This document shows, piece by piece, positions 15,112 to 22,458 of a stretch of DNA of 25,341 nt. The translations under genes were made by a program, and so were the position numbers. Source of the DNA: JALYUA01 sp038229875 (lineage in GTDB: Bacteria > Acidobacteriota > Thermoanaerobaculia > UBA5066 > Gp7-AA6); assembly GCA_038229875.1 (NCBI GenBank), contig JBBROA010000061.1, forward strand, positions 1 through 25,341, written 5' to 3'. Every line of letters starts with the position of its first letter. Positions within the stretch are counted from its first letter, which is position 1. The notes under the pieces were generated by a model. The model ran no database searches and had not been told where the DNA came from. It saw only the letters and a list, made by a program, of their open reading frames with translations.

Positions 15112-16110
15112 CTACTGGCTCGAGTGCGGGGTGATGTCCGTGGACGTCGCTACCTGGAACTTGCGGTAGTCGGAGTACTCGGAAAGAGCGTCGAGGCGAA
15201 GTCCCTTGAACAGGAGGAGGCGTGCGCTCCCGGAGAAACGGGCCTGCGCGGGGAGCCAGATCTCGCCATTGATCTTGCGCCGCAGGAGGGAGGCACGGCT
15301 GCCCTTGTGCAGGCGCGCCAGGACGCCGAGCCCGATCGACAGGTTGTCGACCAGCTCGGCATCGACGCGGACGAGCTGCCGGTCTTCCTCGTCGATCCAT
15401 GCGCGGCCGGCGAGCACCTTGAGAACTTTGCCGGCGCGGCCGGTCGCCTCGACGTTCGGCCGCGGATGAAAGGAGAGCACGATCGCCGGGCGGCCGTCTA
15501 AAATCTCGCGGCCCGCAACCGCGATGTCGTAGATTCGAAAGACCTGCTGGACGCCCGACTCCTCGCGCTGCCTCGATTGCGCCAGGCGCGCGGCGCGCCG
15601 CCGCTCGACCTCTTCCGAAGTTCCGTCGTCCGCCACGTTCTTTTCGTGCTTCCTGTCTTCCGCCGCAAGCTCCCGCGCGTCGAGAATCCGTCCGTTCTTT
15701 TCGACCAGCCGGCGGTAAGTGTGCCCCGGCTCGAGGGAGGGATAGACCTCGTAAGTCTCGGTCTTGACCTTGCGCACTCCGCCGCGGGGATCGAGCTCGC
15801 GCTCGGTGTGTTTCTCGGTGAACGTGTACTGGTCGAGAAGGACCTCGTCGCTGTGGAGGTGCGCGCGAACCTCCTGGAGAAACGGGGCGAGGTCCGGCAG
15901 CGGTTTTTCCGCCGCGGCCGACGGGGGCGCAGAGGGAAAGGAGGTCGGAGACCCGGCCGGCGGGGTAGACGTCTGCGCGGACGCGGTGCCGAAGCCCACG
16001 ACCGCGGCAAGAAGCAGGGAAGGGAGGAATTTTGCCGGCACCGGAATCCGAAACCCGCGGCCTCGCGGCGGAATTTCCAGGCCCCCGGTCGAGAGCGGGG
16101 GACTCCTCAT
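15112..16110 (-). CDS. Secreted protein of unknown function (acidobacterial-type family)
   Basis: Up to 332 residues. No start has a ribosome site or clear -10; ATG 16110 gives a long basic N-terminus before the signal peptide, and the in-frame GTG at 16041 would place the signal sequence (AKFLPSLLLAAVVGFGTASA) right at the N-terminus, so either is possible. A Pro/Ser-rich linker follows. The mature part (EVLLDQYTFTEKHTERELD, KTETYEVYPSLEPGHTYRRLVEKNGRIL, IVLSFHPRPNVEATGRAGKVLKVLAGRAWIDEEDRQLVRVDAEL, GLGVLARLHKGSRASLLRRKINGEIWLPAQARF) shows alternating beta strands and resembles LolA/LppX-like lipid-binding folds. I have no family name. The role may be in envelope lipid or lipoprotein handling, by inference only. 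Confidence 0.75.
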   Translation of the reverse strand: MRSPPLSTGGLEIPPRGRGFRIPVPAKFLPSLLLAAVVGFGTASAQTSTPPAGSPTSFPSAPPSAAAEKPLPDLAPFLQEVRAHLHSDEVLLDQYTFTEKHTERELDPRGGVRKVKTETYEVYPSLEPGHTYRRLVEKNGRILDARELAAEDRKHEKNVADDGTSEEVERRRAARLAQSRQREESGVQQVFRIYDIAVAGREILDGRPAIVLSFHPRPNVEATGRAGKVLKVLAGRAWIDEEDRQLVRVDAELVDNLSIGLGVLARLHKGSRASLLRRKINGEIWLPAQARFSGSARLLLFKGLRLDALSEYSDYRKFQVATSTDITPHSSQ

Positions 16111-16121
16111 CGCAGGCGATC

Positions 16122-16170
16122 GGCTGGCTGACAGGAGCGACTCCCTCTCCCCGGCGCGCGGGGAGAGGGA
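16122..16170. repeat. Dispersed palindromic repeat, best copy
   Basis: TCCCTCTCCCC (16142-16152) and GGGGAGAGGGA (16160-16170) form a perfect 11-bp hairpin around GGCGCGC. Upstream GGCTGGCTG (16122-16130) is also present in the degenerate copy at 4561. It lies in the divergent gap between the unknown secreted protein and the S33 peptidase. Confidence 0.65.
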
Positions 16171-16256
16171 AAGCCCATTCGGCCGGCGCCGACGGCGACC
16201 TCGCGCCCGGCCTCGCCTCCTGAAGTATCTTTTCCGGAAAAAGAGGAGGCTTGCCG

Positions 16257-17270
16257 ATGACGGTCGATCGCCGTGATCTGTTGAAACTCGGAGCGGGAGC
16301 GCTCCTGTCCGCCGCAGGCGCCGCGCGAGCTTCGGCTGTCCGTTCGAAGCCGCGCCCCGCGGCCGTGTCCGGCGAGATCAAGACCGGCGGCATCCGGATG
16401 ATCCAGGTGGACGGGAAGTACAACGTCTGGACCAAAAAAGTGGGCCACGGAAAGATCAAGGTCTTAACGCTCCACGGCGGCCCCGGTGTGACGCACGAAT
16501 ACTTCGAATGCTTCGAGGACTTTCTGCCCGCGCAGGGCATCGAGTTCTACTACTACGACCAGCTCGGCTCGGCGTACTCGGACCAGCCGGACGACAAGAG
16601 CCTCTGGACCGTCGACCGCTTCCGCGAAGAGGTCGAGCAGGTCCGCTCCGCGCTCGGGCTCGAGAACTTTTACCTGTTCGGGCACTCCTGGGGCGGGATG
16701 CTGGGGATCGAGTACGCGCTCAAGTATCAGAAGCACCTGAAGGCGCTCGTCATCTCCGACATGACGGCGAGCATCGCCTCGTACGTCGAGTACATCAACC
16801 AGCTGCGGAAGAAGCTGCCGCCGGACGTCATCGCGGTGCTCGAAAAGTACGAGGCGAAGGGCGAGTACGAGGCGCCCGAGTACCAGGACGTCATGCTGAA
16901 GCGCATCTACGCGGAGCACCTCTGTCGCCTCGATCCGTGGCCCGACCCGGTGCAGAGGGCGTTCAAGCATCTCGCCGCGCCGGTTTACAACACGATGCAG
17001 GGGCCGAACGAGTTCGTCGTCAATGGCACGTTCAAGGACTGGGACCGCTGGAACGACCTCCCGAAAATCAAGGTCCCGACACTTCTCCTCGTCGGACGCC
17101 ACGACACGATGAGCGTCGCCGACATCCAGAAGATGGGGCGCGCGATCCCGCGCTCGCGGGTGGCCGTCTGCGAAAATGGGAGTCACCTCGGCATGTACGA
17201 CGACCAGCAGGCGTATTTCCGCCACCTGCTCGGGTTCTTCCACGATGTGGTCGCGGGGAAGATGGCGTAG
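16257..17270 (+). CDS. Tat-exported proline iminopeptidase-like S33 alpha/beta hydrolase
   Basis: A 337-residue enzyme. The ATG at 16257 has AAGAGGAGG 7 nt upstream and is preferred over an in-frame TTG at 16251. The N-terminus DRRDLLKLGAGALLSAAGAARA is a twin-arginine signal, so it acts outside the cytoplasm after folding. The family marks are the oxyanion motif HGGPG (His73), nucleophile Ser144 in GHSWGG, Asp283 in GRHDT and His310 in GSHLG. MEROPS S33 proline iminopeptidases remove N-terminal proline from peptides; related members act on other amides or lactones, so the exact substrate is open. A palindrome TTTTCCGGAAAA at 16230-16241 lies just before the ribosome site and could be an operator. 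The 231 nt downstream hold no recognised gene. Confidence 0.9.
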   Translation: MTVDRRDLLKLGAGALLSAAGAARASAVRSKPRPAAVSGEIKTGGIRMIQVDGKYNVWTKKVGHGKIKVLTLHGGPGVTHEYFECFEDFLPAQGIEFYYYDQLGSAYSDQPDDKSLWTVDRFREEVEQVRSALGLENFYLFGHSWGGMLGIEYALKYQKHLKALVISDMTASIASYVEYINQLRKKLPPDVIAVLEKYEAKGEYEAPEYQDVMLKRIYAEHLCRLDPWPDPVQRAFKHLAAPVYNTMQGPNEFVVNGTFKDWDRWNDLPKIKVPTLLLVGRHDTMSVADIQKMGRAIPRSRVAVCENGSHLGMYDDQQAYFRHLLGFFHDVVAGKMA

Positions 17271-17501
17271 GCGGTTTCGAAAGCGTTACGGCGCAGGCGA
17301 GAGCTTCACGACCAAAGCCCGTTACCTCGCGGTCGCGGAGTCCCTCGAGGTCGAGAAACCCGGAAAAGCGGGCGGGGAGCTCAGGCGAGTCTCTGAAGGG
17401 AGTCCGCCGCTGGCGGCGATGATCCCCGCGATGGCGTTCGGACGCGCGAAGCCGACGACAACCGCGGAGCTGCGCTTGTCGAGATGGCGACTCAGTGAGA
17501 T

Positions 17502-17855
17502 CTAGCCGGCGCGCGCCCCGAGCGGGATGAGCCGCTCCGGCACGGCGAGATCGGGGAGGATGCCGTCGGACGCTCCGACGTCGAAGAGCATTCCTTCGGA
17601 GATCTCGCCGGCCATCCGCCTCGGGGCGAGGTTCACTACGAAAAGGGCCTGTTTTCCGATGAGCTCCGAGAGGTCCGGGCGTTCGAGGCGCATCCCGGAA
17701 AGGATCCGCCTCGTGTGGTCGCCGAAATCGACCGTCAGCCGGACGAGCTTTTTTGAGCCGGCCACCGGTTCCGCGCCACGGATTCCCCCGACGCGGATGT
17801 CCAGCCGTTCGAGGTCGGCCATCTCGACCGTCGGCTTCACCGGCGCCGGCGTCAT
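17502..17855 (-). CDS. Stand-alone tRNA-binding (CsaA / MetG C-terminal-like) protein
   Basis: A 117-residue protein made of one OB-fold tRNA-binding domain: DLERLDIRVGGIRGAEPV, KKLVRLTVDFGDHTRRILSGM, LIGKQALFVVNLAPRRMAGEISEGMLFDVG. This matches the EMAPII/Arc1p/MetRS C-terminal domain and the CsaA chaperone-like proteins. It may bind tRNA or act as an export chaperone; sequence alone cannot separate these. Its ATG (17855-17853) overlaps the TGA of the glyoxalase-like gene in an ATGA quartet, so it is translated by coupling with that gene. There is no independent ribosome site. The chemistry of the two genes is unrelated, so this may be a chance operon. Confidence 0.85.
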   Translation of the reverse strand: MTPAPVKPTVEMADLERLDIRVGGIRGAEPVAGSKKLVRLTVDFGDHTRRILSGMRLERPDLSELIGKQALFVVNLAPRRMAGEISEGMLFDVGASDGILPDLAVPERLIPLGARAG

Positions 17856-18640
17856 CGAGCAGACGGGTGCGGCCGGATGATGGAGAACATCGCGCCCTGC
17901 GGGTCCATCAGAACCGCGAATCGGCCAGCCTCCTCGACCTCGGCGGGGGGTTTCATGATCTTTCCTCCGAGCGACTTCGCCTTCGCCGCCGCAGCGTCGC
18001 AGTCGTCCACCTGAAAGTAAACGCCCCAGCTCGACGGCATCGGCCCCATCTCGGGCGTGATCGGCATCAGGCCGCCGACTGCCCCGTTTCCGAGGAGAAG
18101 CTCGGTGTAGTCGGTCTTCACCGGATCCTGCTTCGCCGTCCACCCGAACACGTCCTTGTAGAACCTCGCCGCCGTTCCGGCGTCCCGACTGAGATTCTCG
18201 TACCAGCAGGGCGCGCCGGCTTCGCCGATGACCTTCGTGCCGATGTGGATCTTCGGCTGCCAGACAGAGAAGGCGGCCCCCACGGGATCCTGCAGCACCG
18301 CCATCCGGCCGGCGTCCATCACATCGAAGGGCCCGGCGAGGACGATCCCGCCGTGCGCCTTCACCTTCTCGACCGTCTCGTCCGCGCTCCCGACCGACAC
18401 GTAACAGTTCCAGTGCGGCGGGATGCCCCGGGTCGCTTCCTCCGGGCCCATCGTGTAGAGAGCGCCGATCTCTGCGCCGCGCAACCGGAGCATCGTGTAG
18501 ATCCCGGCCTCTCCCATCGAGTTGTCGACGCTCTCCCAGCCGAATAGCTTCGAGTAAAAGGTTTTCGCCTCCGGACCGTTGCCGGCCGCCAGCTCTGCCC
18601 AGCAGAAGGTTCCGGGTGCGTGACGGTCGATTCTCGGCAT
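17852..18640 (-). CDS. Two-domain VOC (glyoxalase/bleomycin-resistance-like) protein
   Basis: A 262-residue protein with two tandem VOC domains. The ATG is preceded by GGGGAGGAAACC. The first domain runs from GTFCWAELAAGNGPEAKTFYSKLFGW to GRMAVLQDPVGAAFSVWQP; the second from GAPCWYENLSRDAGTAARFYKDVFGW to AGRFAVLMDPQGAMFSI. The paired beta-alpha-beta-beta-beta units and the D-P-x-G-A-x-F ends are typical of the family that includes the mycobacterial Cfp30B-type proteins. VOC proteins bind a divalent metal and act as lyases, dioxygenases, epimerases or resistance proteins; no substrate can be assigned here. It is the first gene of a two-gene unit, divergent from the deacetylase. Confidence 0.9.
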   Translation of the reverse strand: MPRIDRHAPGTFCWAELAAGNGPEAKTFYSKLFGWESVDNSMGEAGIYTMLRLRGAEIGALYTMGPEEATRGIPPHWNCYVSVGSADETVEKVKAHGGIVLAGPFDVMDAGRMAVLQDPVGAAFSVWQPKIHIGTKVIGEAGAPCWYENLSRDAGTAARFYKDVFGWTAKQDPVKTDYTELLLGNGAVGGLMPITPEMGPMPSSWGVYFQVDDCDAAAAKAKSLGGKIMKPPAEVEEAGRFAVLMDPQGAMFSIIRPHPSAR

Positions 18641-18692
18641 GGTTTCCTCCCCGGAGCGCGGGGTTTTTCCGGACCGCGCCTTCCCCGAAACC

Positions 18693-18698
18693 TATACT
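18693..18698 (+). promoter_or_regulatory. -10 box TATACT for deacetylase gene
   Basis: TATACT ends 3 nt before an ATG (18702) and 6 nt before the following in-frame GTG (18705). The usual leaderless spacing of 6-7 nt in this window favours the GTG as start. Confidence 0.5.
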
Positions 18699-18701
18699 GA
18701 G

Positions 18702-19676
18702 ATGGTGCGCGCCGCTATCGGGTTGCTCCTGCTTTGCCTGGGCTGCGCCGCGACTTCGAGGTCCCCGGCCCCGCGAGATCCCCGGCCGCCGGTTCGAGAA
18801 GTCGCCGTGACGATCGACGATCTTCCGGGCGTGTCGGTCGCGGGCTCGGCGGCGAATGCCCCGGCTCTGGCCGCGATGACCGCGCGGCTCTTGAAGACGG
18901 TCACCGATCGCCGCGTGCCGGCCATCGGCTTCGTCAACGCCGGCAAGCTCGGAGCCGCCGGCTCGCCTGCTCCGGATCGGCTTGCGGTCCTCCGCTCGTG
19001 GCGCGCAGCGGGTCTCGAGCTCGGGAATCACACCTTTTCGCATCCCGACCTGCATCGCGTCGGAATCGACGCGTTCGAGCGCGACGTGGAGCTCGGCGAA
19101 CCGGACGTTCGCGCCCTTCTCGCGGAAAGTGGCTCTTCGCTGCGGTGGTTCCGCCACCCGTTCCTTCATACCGGGACGAGCCTCGCGGACAAGCGCAGTC
19201 TTGAAGCGTTTCTCGCCCGGCGGGGATACCGCGTCGCGCCGGTCACGATCGACAATTCCGACTGGATCTTCGCGCGCGCGTACTCGGACGCGCGCGACGC
19301 CGGCCGAGGAGAGCTCGCCGAGCGGGTGGCCTCCGCGTACGAGCCGTACATGACCGCGAAGTTCGACTATTTCGAACGCCAGTCGGCCGCCCTGTTTCAC
19401 CGGCAGATCCGACAGGTCCTCCTGGTCCACGCCAACTCGTTGAACGCGGATCACCTCGGCGAAGTGCTGGATGCCGCGGCCCGCCGCGGCTACCGCTTCG
19501 TGAGCCTCGACCATGCACTCCAGGATCCGGCGTATGCGTCTGCGGACACCTTCATCCGCAACAACGGGATCACGTGGCTCCACCGGTGGGCGCTTTCCTC
19601 CGGGCAGCGCCCACTGCCGGACGAGCCGGCGACTCCCGCTTTCGTCCTCGCGGCCGCCGGCGTCGCTTCCGAATAG
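18702..19676 (+). CDS. Lipoprotein-like polysaccharide deacetylase (CE4/NodB)
   Basis: A 324-residue protein from ATG 18702, or one residue shorter from the GTG at 18705, which has the better distance from the TATACT box. The N-terminus AAIGLLLLCLGCAATS is a signal with a possible lipobox Cys15, though Cys at -3 is not typical. The NodB domain shows VAVTIDDLPG (Asp39, Asp40), GNHTFSHPDLH (His110 and His114, metal ligands) and WFRHPFLHTG, then PVTIDNSDWIFA. CE4 enzymes remove N-acetyl or O-acetyl groups from peptidoglycan, chitin or exopolysaccharide with a divalent metal. The envelope location fits peptidoglycan or capsule modification. It is divergent from the VOC gene. Confidence 0.88.
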   Translation: MVRAAIGLLLLCLGCAATSRSPAPRDPRPPVREVAVTIDDLPGVSVAGSAANAPALAAMTARLLKTVTDRRVPAIGFVNAGKLGAAGSPAPDRLAVLRSWRAAGLELGNHTFSHPDLHRVGIDAFERDVELGEPDVRALLAESGSSLRWFRHPFLHTGTSLADKRSLEAFLARRGYRVAPVTIDNSDWIFARAYSDARDAGRGELAERVASAYEPYMTAKFDYFERQSAALFHRQIRQVLLVHANSLNADHLGEVLDAAARRGYRFVSLDHALQDPAYASADTFIRNNGITWLHRWALSSGQRPLPDEPATPAFVLAAAGVASE

Positions 19677-19899
19677 CTCGGCGAAAACGTTCGCGAGGTC
19701 TCTTCCCGCCCGCAGTCGCGGAGTGATTCCTTCTGTCCCACTCTGGGATTTTCCGTCGCAGGCGTCCTCGAAAACGCAGTGCCCGCCGTGACGATTCGCT
19801 CGGATGGCCGAACTTTTCACGACGCGGGTCGTACCAGATCACGTGCGCCGGCATCGGCAGACCGGCGAACGAAGAACCCAACATTCAGGAGGCGTATCC

Positions 19900-20193
19900 A
19901 TGTTCCGCAAGAAAGCTCTTGCTCTCTCCGCTTCACTCCTCGCCGTGACGGCGGCCGGCTGCTCTCAGTACAAGGCCGGCAATCCCGTGCGCGTCACGAG
20001 AAACTCCGCCGACGTCGCCTCGTGCCAGAAGGTGTCGGACCTGAATGCCGGCAGCCGGACGGCCGAGAACGAAGTGGTCGGCGAGCTCGCCAACCAGGCC
20101 CGCGAAAGAGGCGCCGACACCGTCGTGCTCGCCGACGGCGCCCGGACAGGATCGGCTTATCGCTGCTCGTCCCCGAACGTCGCGGCGCGCTGA
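19900..20193 (+). CDS. DUF4156-like lipoprotein
   Basis: A 97-residue lipoprotein. The ATG at 19900 has AGGAGG 8 nt upstream; in-frame extension upstream lacks a signal. The signal peptide ends at VTAAGC (Cys21). The mature domain has the two Cys of this family (VASCQKVSDL and AYRCSS, likely a disulfide) and the motif NEVVGELANQARERGADTVVL, which matches DUF4156 outer-membrane lipoproteins of the enterobacterial type. These are small periplasm-facing proteins with no assigned activity. A strong terminator follows 23 nt after the stop, so the gene ends its own transcript. Confidence 0.82.
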   Translation: MFRKKALALSASLLAVTAAGCSQYKAGNPVRVTRNSADVASCQKVSDLNAGSRTAENEVVGELANQARERGADTVVLADGARTGSAYRCSSPNVAAR

Positions 20194-20216
20194 AGCGCTG
20201 CGCCGAACCCTCCCTC

Positions 20217-20252
20217 ACGGGCCGCGACAATAAGAGTCGCGGCCCGTTTTTT
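20217..20252 (+). terminator. Rho-independent terminator after DUF4156-like gene
   Basis: ACGGGCCGCGAC (20217-20228) pairs with GTCGCGGCCCGT (20236-20247) around the loop AATAAGA, giving 12 perfect pairs. A run of six T follows. This is the clearest intrinsic terminator in the window. Confidence 0.92.
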
Positions 20253-20271
20253 CTCGGGCCGGGGAGGTTGG

Positions 20272-20511
20272 ATGGGCCCGTTGAAAACCGGAGAGTGCGT
20301 CCGGGTTCCGGACGGACGGCCGGGACGCGTCCGCGCGCATCGAGCCGGAAAGTTCTCGGTCCGGGTGCGCAGAGAGGGGAAGACGACGAACGAGCTGCTC
20401 ACCTTTGCCGCGGCGCAGCTCAAGCGGATCGATCCGCCGGAGGGATGGATGACACCCGCGGGCTACAACCGGAGGGTGGCCGCCCAGAAGCGCCGCAGAA
20501 GGGGGGAGTGA
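20272..20511 (+). CDS. Small basic KOW-like protein
   Basis: A 79-residue basic protein. The ATG at 20272 follows GGGGAGG by 4 nt. The N-terminus GECVRVPDGRPGRVRAHRAGKFSVRVRR has the beta-strand pattern of KOW/SH3-like barrels in ribosomal and transcription proteins. The C-terminus (PPEGWMTPAGYNRRVAAQKRRRR) is a conserved-looking G-W-M-T-P motif and a basic helix. I have no family name; nucleic-acid binding is likely from charge and fold (inference). It begins 20 nt after the terminator run, so it needs its own promoter. None is obvious. Confidence 0.65.
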   Translation: MGPLKTGECVRVPDGRPGRVRAHRAGKFSVRVRREGKTTNELLTFAAAQLKRIDPPEGWMTPAGYNRRVAAQKRRRRGE

Positions 20512-20545
20512 GCCGGCCCTGAATCAAAGAGAAACTTCGAAATGG

Positions 20546-20566
20546 AAAACCGGCCCGAAGGCCGGT
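20546..20566 (-). terminator. Rho-independent terminator of the Gly-rich gene
   Basis: On the minus strand ACCGGCC-TTCG-GGCCGGT (20566-20549) forms a 7-bp stem with a stable UUCG tetraloop, then a short T-run. It lies 20 nt after the stop of the Gly-rich gene. Confidence 0.82.
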
Positions 20567-20586
20567 ATTCGGTGGCTCGCGAGAGT

Positions 20587-20739
20587 TCAGCGACCCTTGC
20601 CGCCGCCGCTCTTCGAACCGCCGCTCTTGCCGGTGCCGCCGCCCTGGGAGCCGCCGCCGCCGCCCTTGCCGCCGCCGCCGCCGCCCTTGCTGCCGCCGCC
20701 GCTCTTCGAGCCGCCGCTCTTGTTTCCACCCTTGGCCAT
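20587..20739 (-). CDS. Very small Gly/Ser/Lys-rich protein
   Basis: A 50-residue protein that starts at ATG 20739, 7 nt after GGAGG, and ends before its own terminator (20546-20566). An in-frame extension to 20790 lacks such signals. The sequence is MAKGGNKSGGSKSGGG followed by Gly runs with Lys, Ser and Gln, ending KSGGSKSGGGKGR. The first and last parts are near copies (NKSGGSKSGGG and GKSGGSKSGGG). It is strongly basic and has no acidic residue. No family is recognised. A disordered nucleic-acid-binding or cell-surface-associated role are both conceivable. The gene is just downstream (87 nt) of the DUF4097 gene on the same strand. Confidence 0.6.
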   Translation of the reverse strand: MAKGGNKSGGSKSGGGSKGGGGGGKGGGGGSQGGGTGKSGGSKSGGGKGR

Positions 20740-20826
20740 CGTTGCCTCCGGTATTGCCGGGCGAAAGTGCCCGCGACCGAATTTGTGCAATCTGCGTTCC
20801 GCCCTGTCCGCGAAGTGTCGTCGCGG

Positions 20827-21912
20827 TTAGCGAGGCTCGATCGTCAGGTTTCCGCTCCCGGTCTCGACGTCGATCCGGATGCCCCCGCTGCCGCGTCGGT
20901 ACGCGATCATGTCCCCGCTTCTGACCGTCGCGGTCCCGTCGGTAAACCCGACGTGCATGTCCCCCGAGCTCAAAGCGGCATGCGCCTCGAAGGAAGCCTC
21001 GCGGGGAATTCGGAGCGCGACGTCCCCGCTGCCTGTCCGGGCCTGCAGGCGTTCGAGGCTGCGGCCCCGCGACTCGAGCAGGATGTCGCCGGACCCGGTG
21101 TGCAGGGACACATTGGCGATGTCCGCGTCCGTGATCTTGAGGTCGCCGGAACTGGTCTCGAGGGACAGGGCAGCCGCTTCCATCGAGGCGATCCGCACGT
21201 CTCCGGAGCGGCTCGCGAAATCCGCCCGCTCTCCGGAGAACCGCTCCAGTACGATGTCTCCGCTCGAAAAATCGGACTTCCAGCTCCCGTGGATGTCGGC
21301 GGCCTGGACGTCGCCGGACGAGCCGTTCAAGCGGACATTCCCGCTCAAATGATCGACTCGCACGTCGGCCGACGCCACCTCGAAGGAGAGGCGCCCCGAG
21401 AGGCCGGAGGCTGAGACCGTTCCGACGCGATTTCGAAAGGTCGCGTCGAGATCCCGAGCCGGCACCTCGATCTCGAGGTTTGCGTACAGGAGCCTTCCTC
21501 GGGTGCCGCTCACACGGTAGGTCCGGCCGTCGTACGCAAAGCTGCCATGGACCGAGTTGTTGAACAGTCCGAACAAAAAGGAGTCGTTGTCGGTGCCTCG
21601 CGATGTGCGATAGCGGATCGTGTCCTCTCCCTGCGGATAGCGGACGCGCACGACGGGCGAGGCCCCGGCCACGTTCACGGTCTCCAGCCGGAATCGGTCC
21701 GCCAGCTCCGGCGTCTCCGCATGCACGGTCGCGATGTCGACCACCCGGTCGCCGCCGCCCGCGCGGACGTTCATCCCCCCGGCCAGATTCTCGACCGCGA
21801 AGGCGCCCGCGGGCACCTCGACCCGAAGCGTGCGGGAGGTCTCGCCCGCGGCGGGGATTGCCGCTGCCAGCGATGCGGCCGCCAGAAGAGCGCGGAAGCG
21901 GAGCGATGTCAT
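20827..21912 (-). CDS. Exported DUF4097-family beta-repeat protein
   Basis: A 361-residue exported protein. The ATG at 21912 has AGGAGG 4 nt upstream, and a signal peptide follows (LRFRALLAAASLAAAIPAAG); an extension to 21963 is not supported. The body is a series of beta-strand repeats with the core S/G-S-G-D-hydrophobic (SSGDVQAAD, SSGDIVLER, RSGDVRIAS, SSGDLKITD, GSGDILLES, GSGDVALRI, SSGDMHVGF, RSGDMIAY), eight in all plus two variants (GSGGIRIDV, GSGNLTIE). This is typical of DUF4097/DUF4098 and predicts a right-handed beta-helix or solenoid. Such proteins sit in the cell envelope and often lie next to membrane regulators; none is seen here. Function is not known for the family. Confidence 0.9.
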   Translation of the reverse strand: MTSLRFRALLAAASLAAAIPAAGETSRTLRVEVPAGAFAVENLAGGMNVRAGGGDRVVDIATVHAETPELADRFRLETVNVAGASPVVRVRYPQGEDTIRYRTSRGTDNDSFLFGLFNNSVHGSFAYDGRTYRVSGTRGRLLYANLEIEVPARDLDATFRNRVGTVSASGLSGRLSFEVASADVRVDHLSGNVRLNGSSGDVQAADIHGSWKSDFSSGDIVLERFSGERADFASRSGDVRIASMEAAALSLETSSGDLKITDADIANVSLHTGSGDILLESRGRSLERLQARTGSGDVALRIPREASFEAHAALSSGDMHVGFTDGTATVRSGDMIAYRRGSGGIRIDVETGSGNLTIEPR

Positions 21913-21993
21913 GCAGCCTCCTGAGGGGTGGTGCCGCGTTGGTCGTCTCTTCCGGGTACGCACCTTCGGGGGGAAAGTTCCCAGGGCGAGTCG

Positions 21994-22392
21994 TCAGGGG
22001 CGCGCGATGACGATCATTGCCCCGGCGAGAAGTGCGACCAGCACCGTCACCAGCAGGACGAGAACGCGGTCGGCGGTGGCCTTTCCCTGCTCGATCCCAC
22101 GGTTTACGACGTTGTACCGCCAGGCTGCGAGGATCGCGAGCGCGCCGCCGAATGCGATCATGGCGTCTCCCACGACGAACGACGCGACATCAGGGGGAAA
22201 GCGGCGGGCCCTTCCTGTCTGCGCTCCGAGCTCGCGCAGAAAGAGACCGAACCGGTCGACCACGAACCCCAGGCTGATCATCGAGACGCACGTGCGGATC
22301 CACGCGAGGAACGTGCGCTCGTTTGCCAGGTACTCCGGGCCGCGTTTGTCGGGCGGCACGGGTGCTGTCTTCGGTTCGAGCTCGCCCGGCAT
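21994..22392 (-). CDS. DUF202 (YidH-like) membrane protein
   Basis: A 132-residue membrane protein from ATG 22392; an in-frame TTG six codons earlier (22410) is an alternative. The family mark is RGPEYLANERTFLAWIRTCVSMISLGFVVDRFGLFL, typical of DUF202. It has three membrane segments: about residues 31-50, 77-94 and 112-131. The C-terminus ends VALLAGAMIVIARP. DUF202 proteins are small inner-membrane proteins with unclear function, sometimes near phosphate or polyphosphate genes. It is divergent from the thioredoxin gene, with only 66 nt between the two starts. Confidence 0.88.
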   Translation of the reverse strand: MPGELEPKTAPVPPDKRGPEYLANERTFLAWIRTCVSMISLGFVVDRFGLFLRELGAQTGRARRFPPDVASFVVGDAMIAFGGALAILAAWRYNVVNRGIEQGKATADRVLVLLVTVLVALLAGAMIVIARP

Positions 22393-22446
22393 ATGCGGGG
22401 CCGGGTGCAAGTCCCGTTCCGCGGGCGTGGTGATGTGCCGGCCTGT

Positions 22447-22452
22447 TACGAT
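22447..22452 (+). promoter_or_regulatory. Leaderless-type -10 (TACGAT) for Sec-thioredoxin gene
   Basis: TACGAT ends 6 nt before the ATG at 22459. There is no Shine-Dalgarno sequence, so the first codon is probably at or near the transcript's 5' end. This supports the ATG upstream of the TGA as the true start. Confidence 0.55.
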
Positions 22453-22458
22453 TTTGCG

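Noticed and set aside
17271..17501. Plus-strand frame after the S33 peptidase, and a possible tRNA T-loop-like GGTTTCGAA
   Set aside because: The frame shows no recognisable domain or start signals, and no cloverleaf can be drawn around the T-loop-like sequence.
17856..19820. Long minus-strand upstream extension of the tRNA-binding protein frame
   Set aside because: It overlaps the VOC and deacetylase genes, shows no domain, and the ATGA overlap gives a natural start at 17855.
20598..20720. Repeat array that could suggest a CRISPR or tandem DNA repeat
   Set aside because: The periodicity comes from Gly and Ser codons of the small coding gene; there are no spacers.
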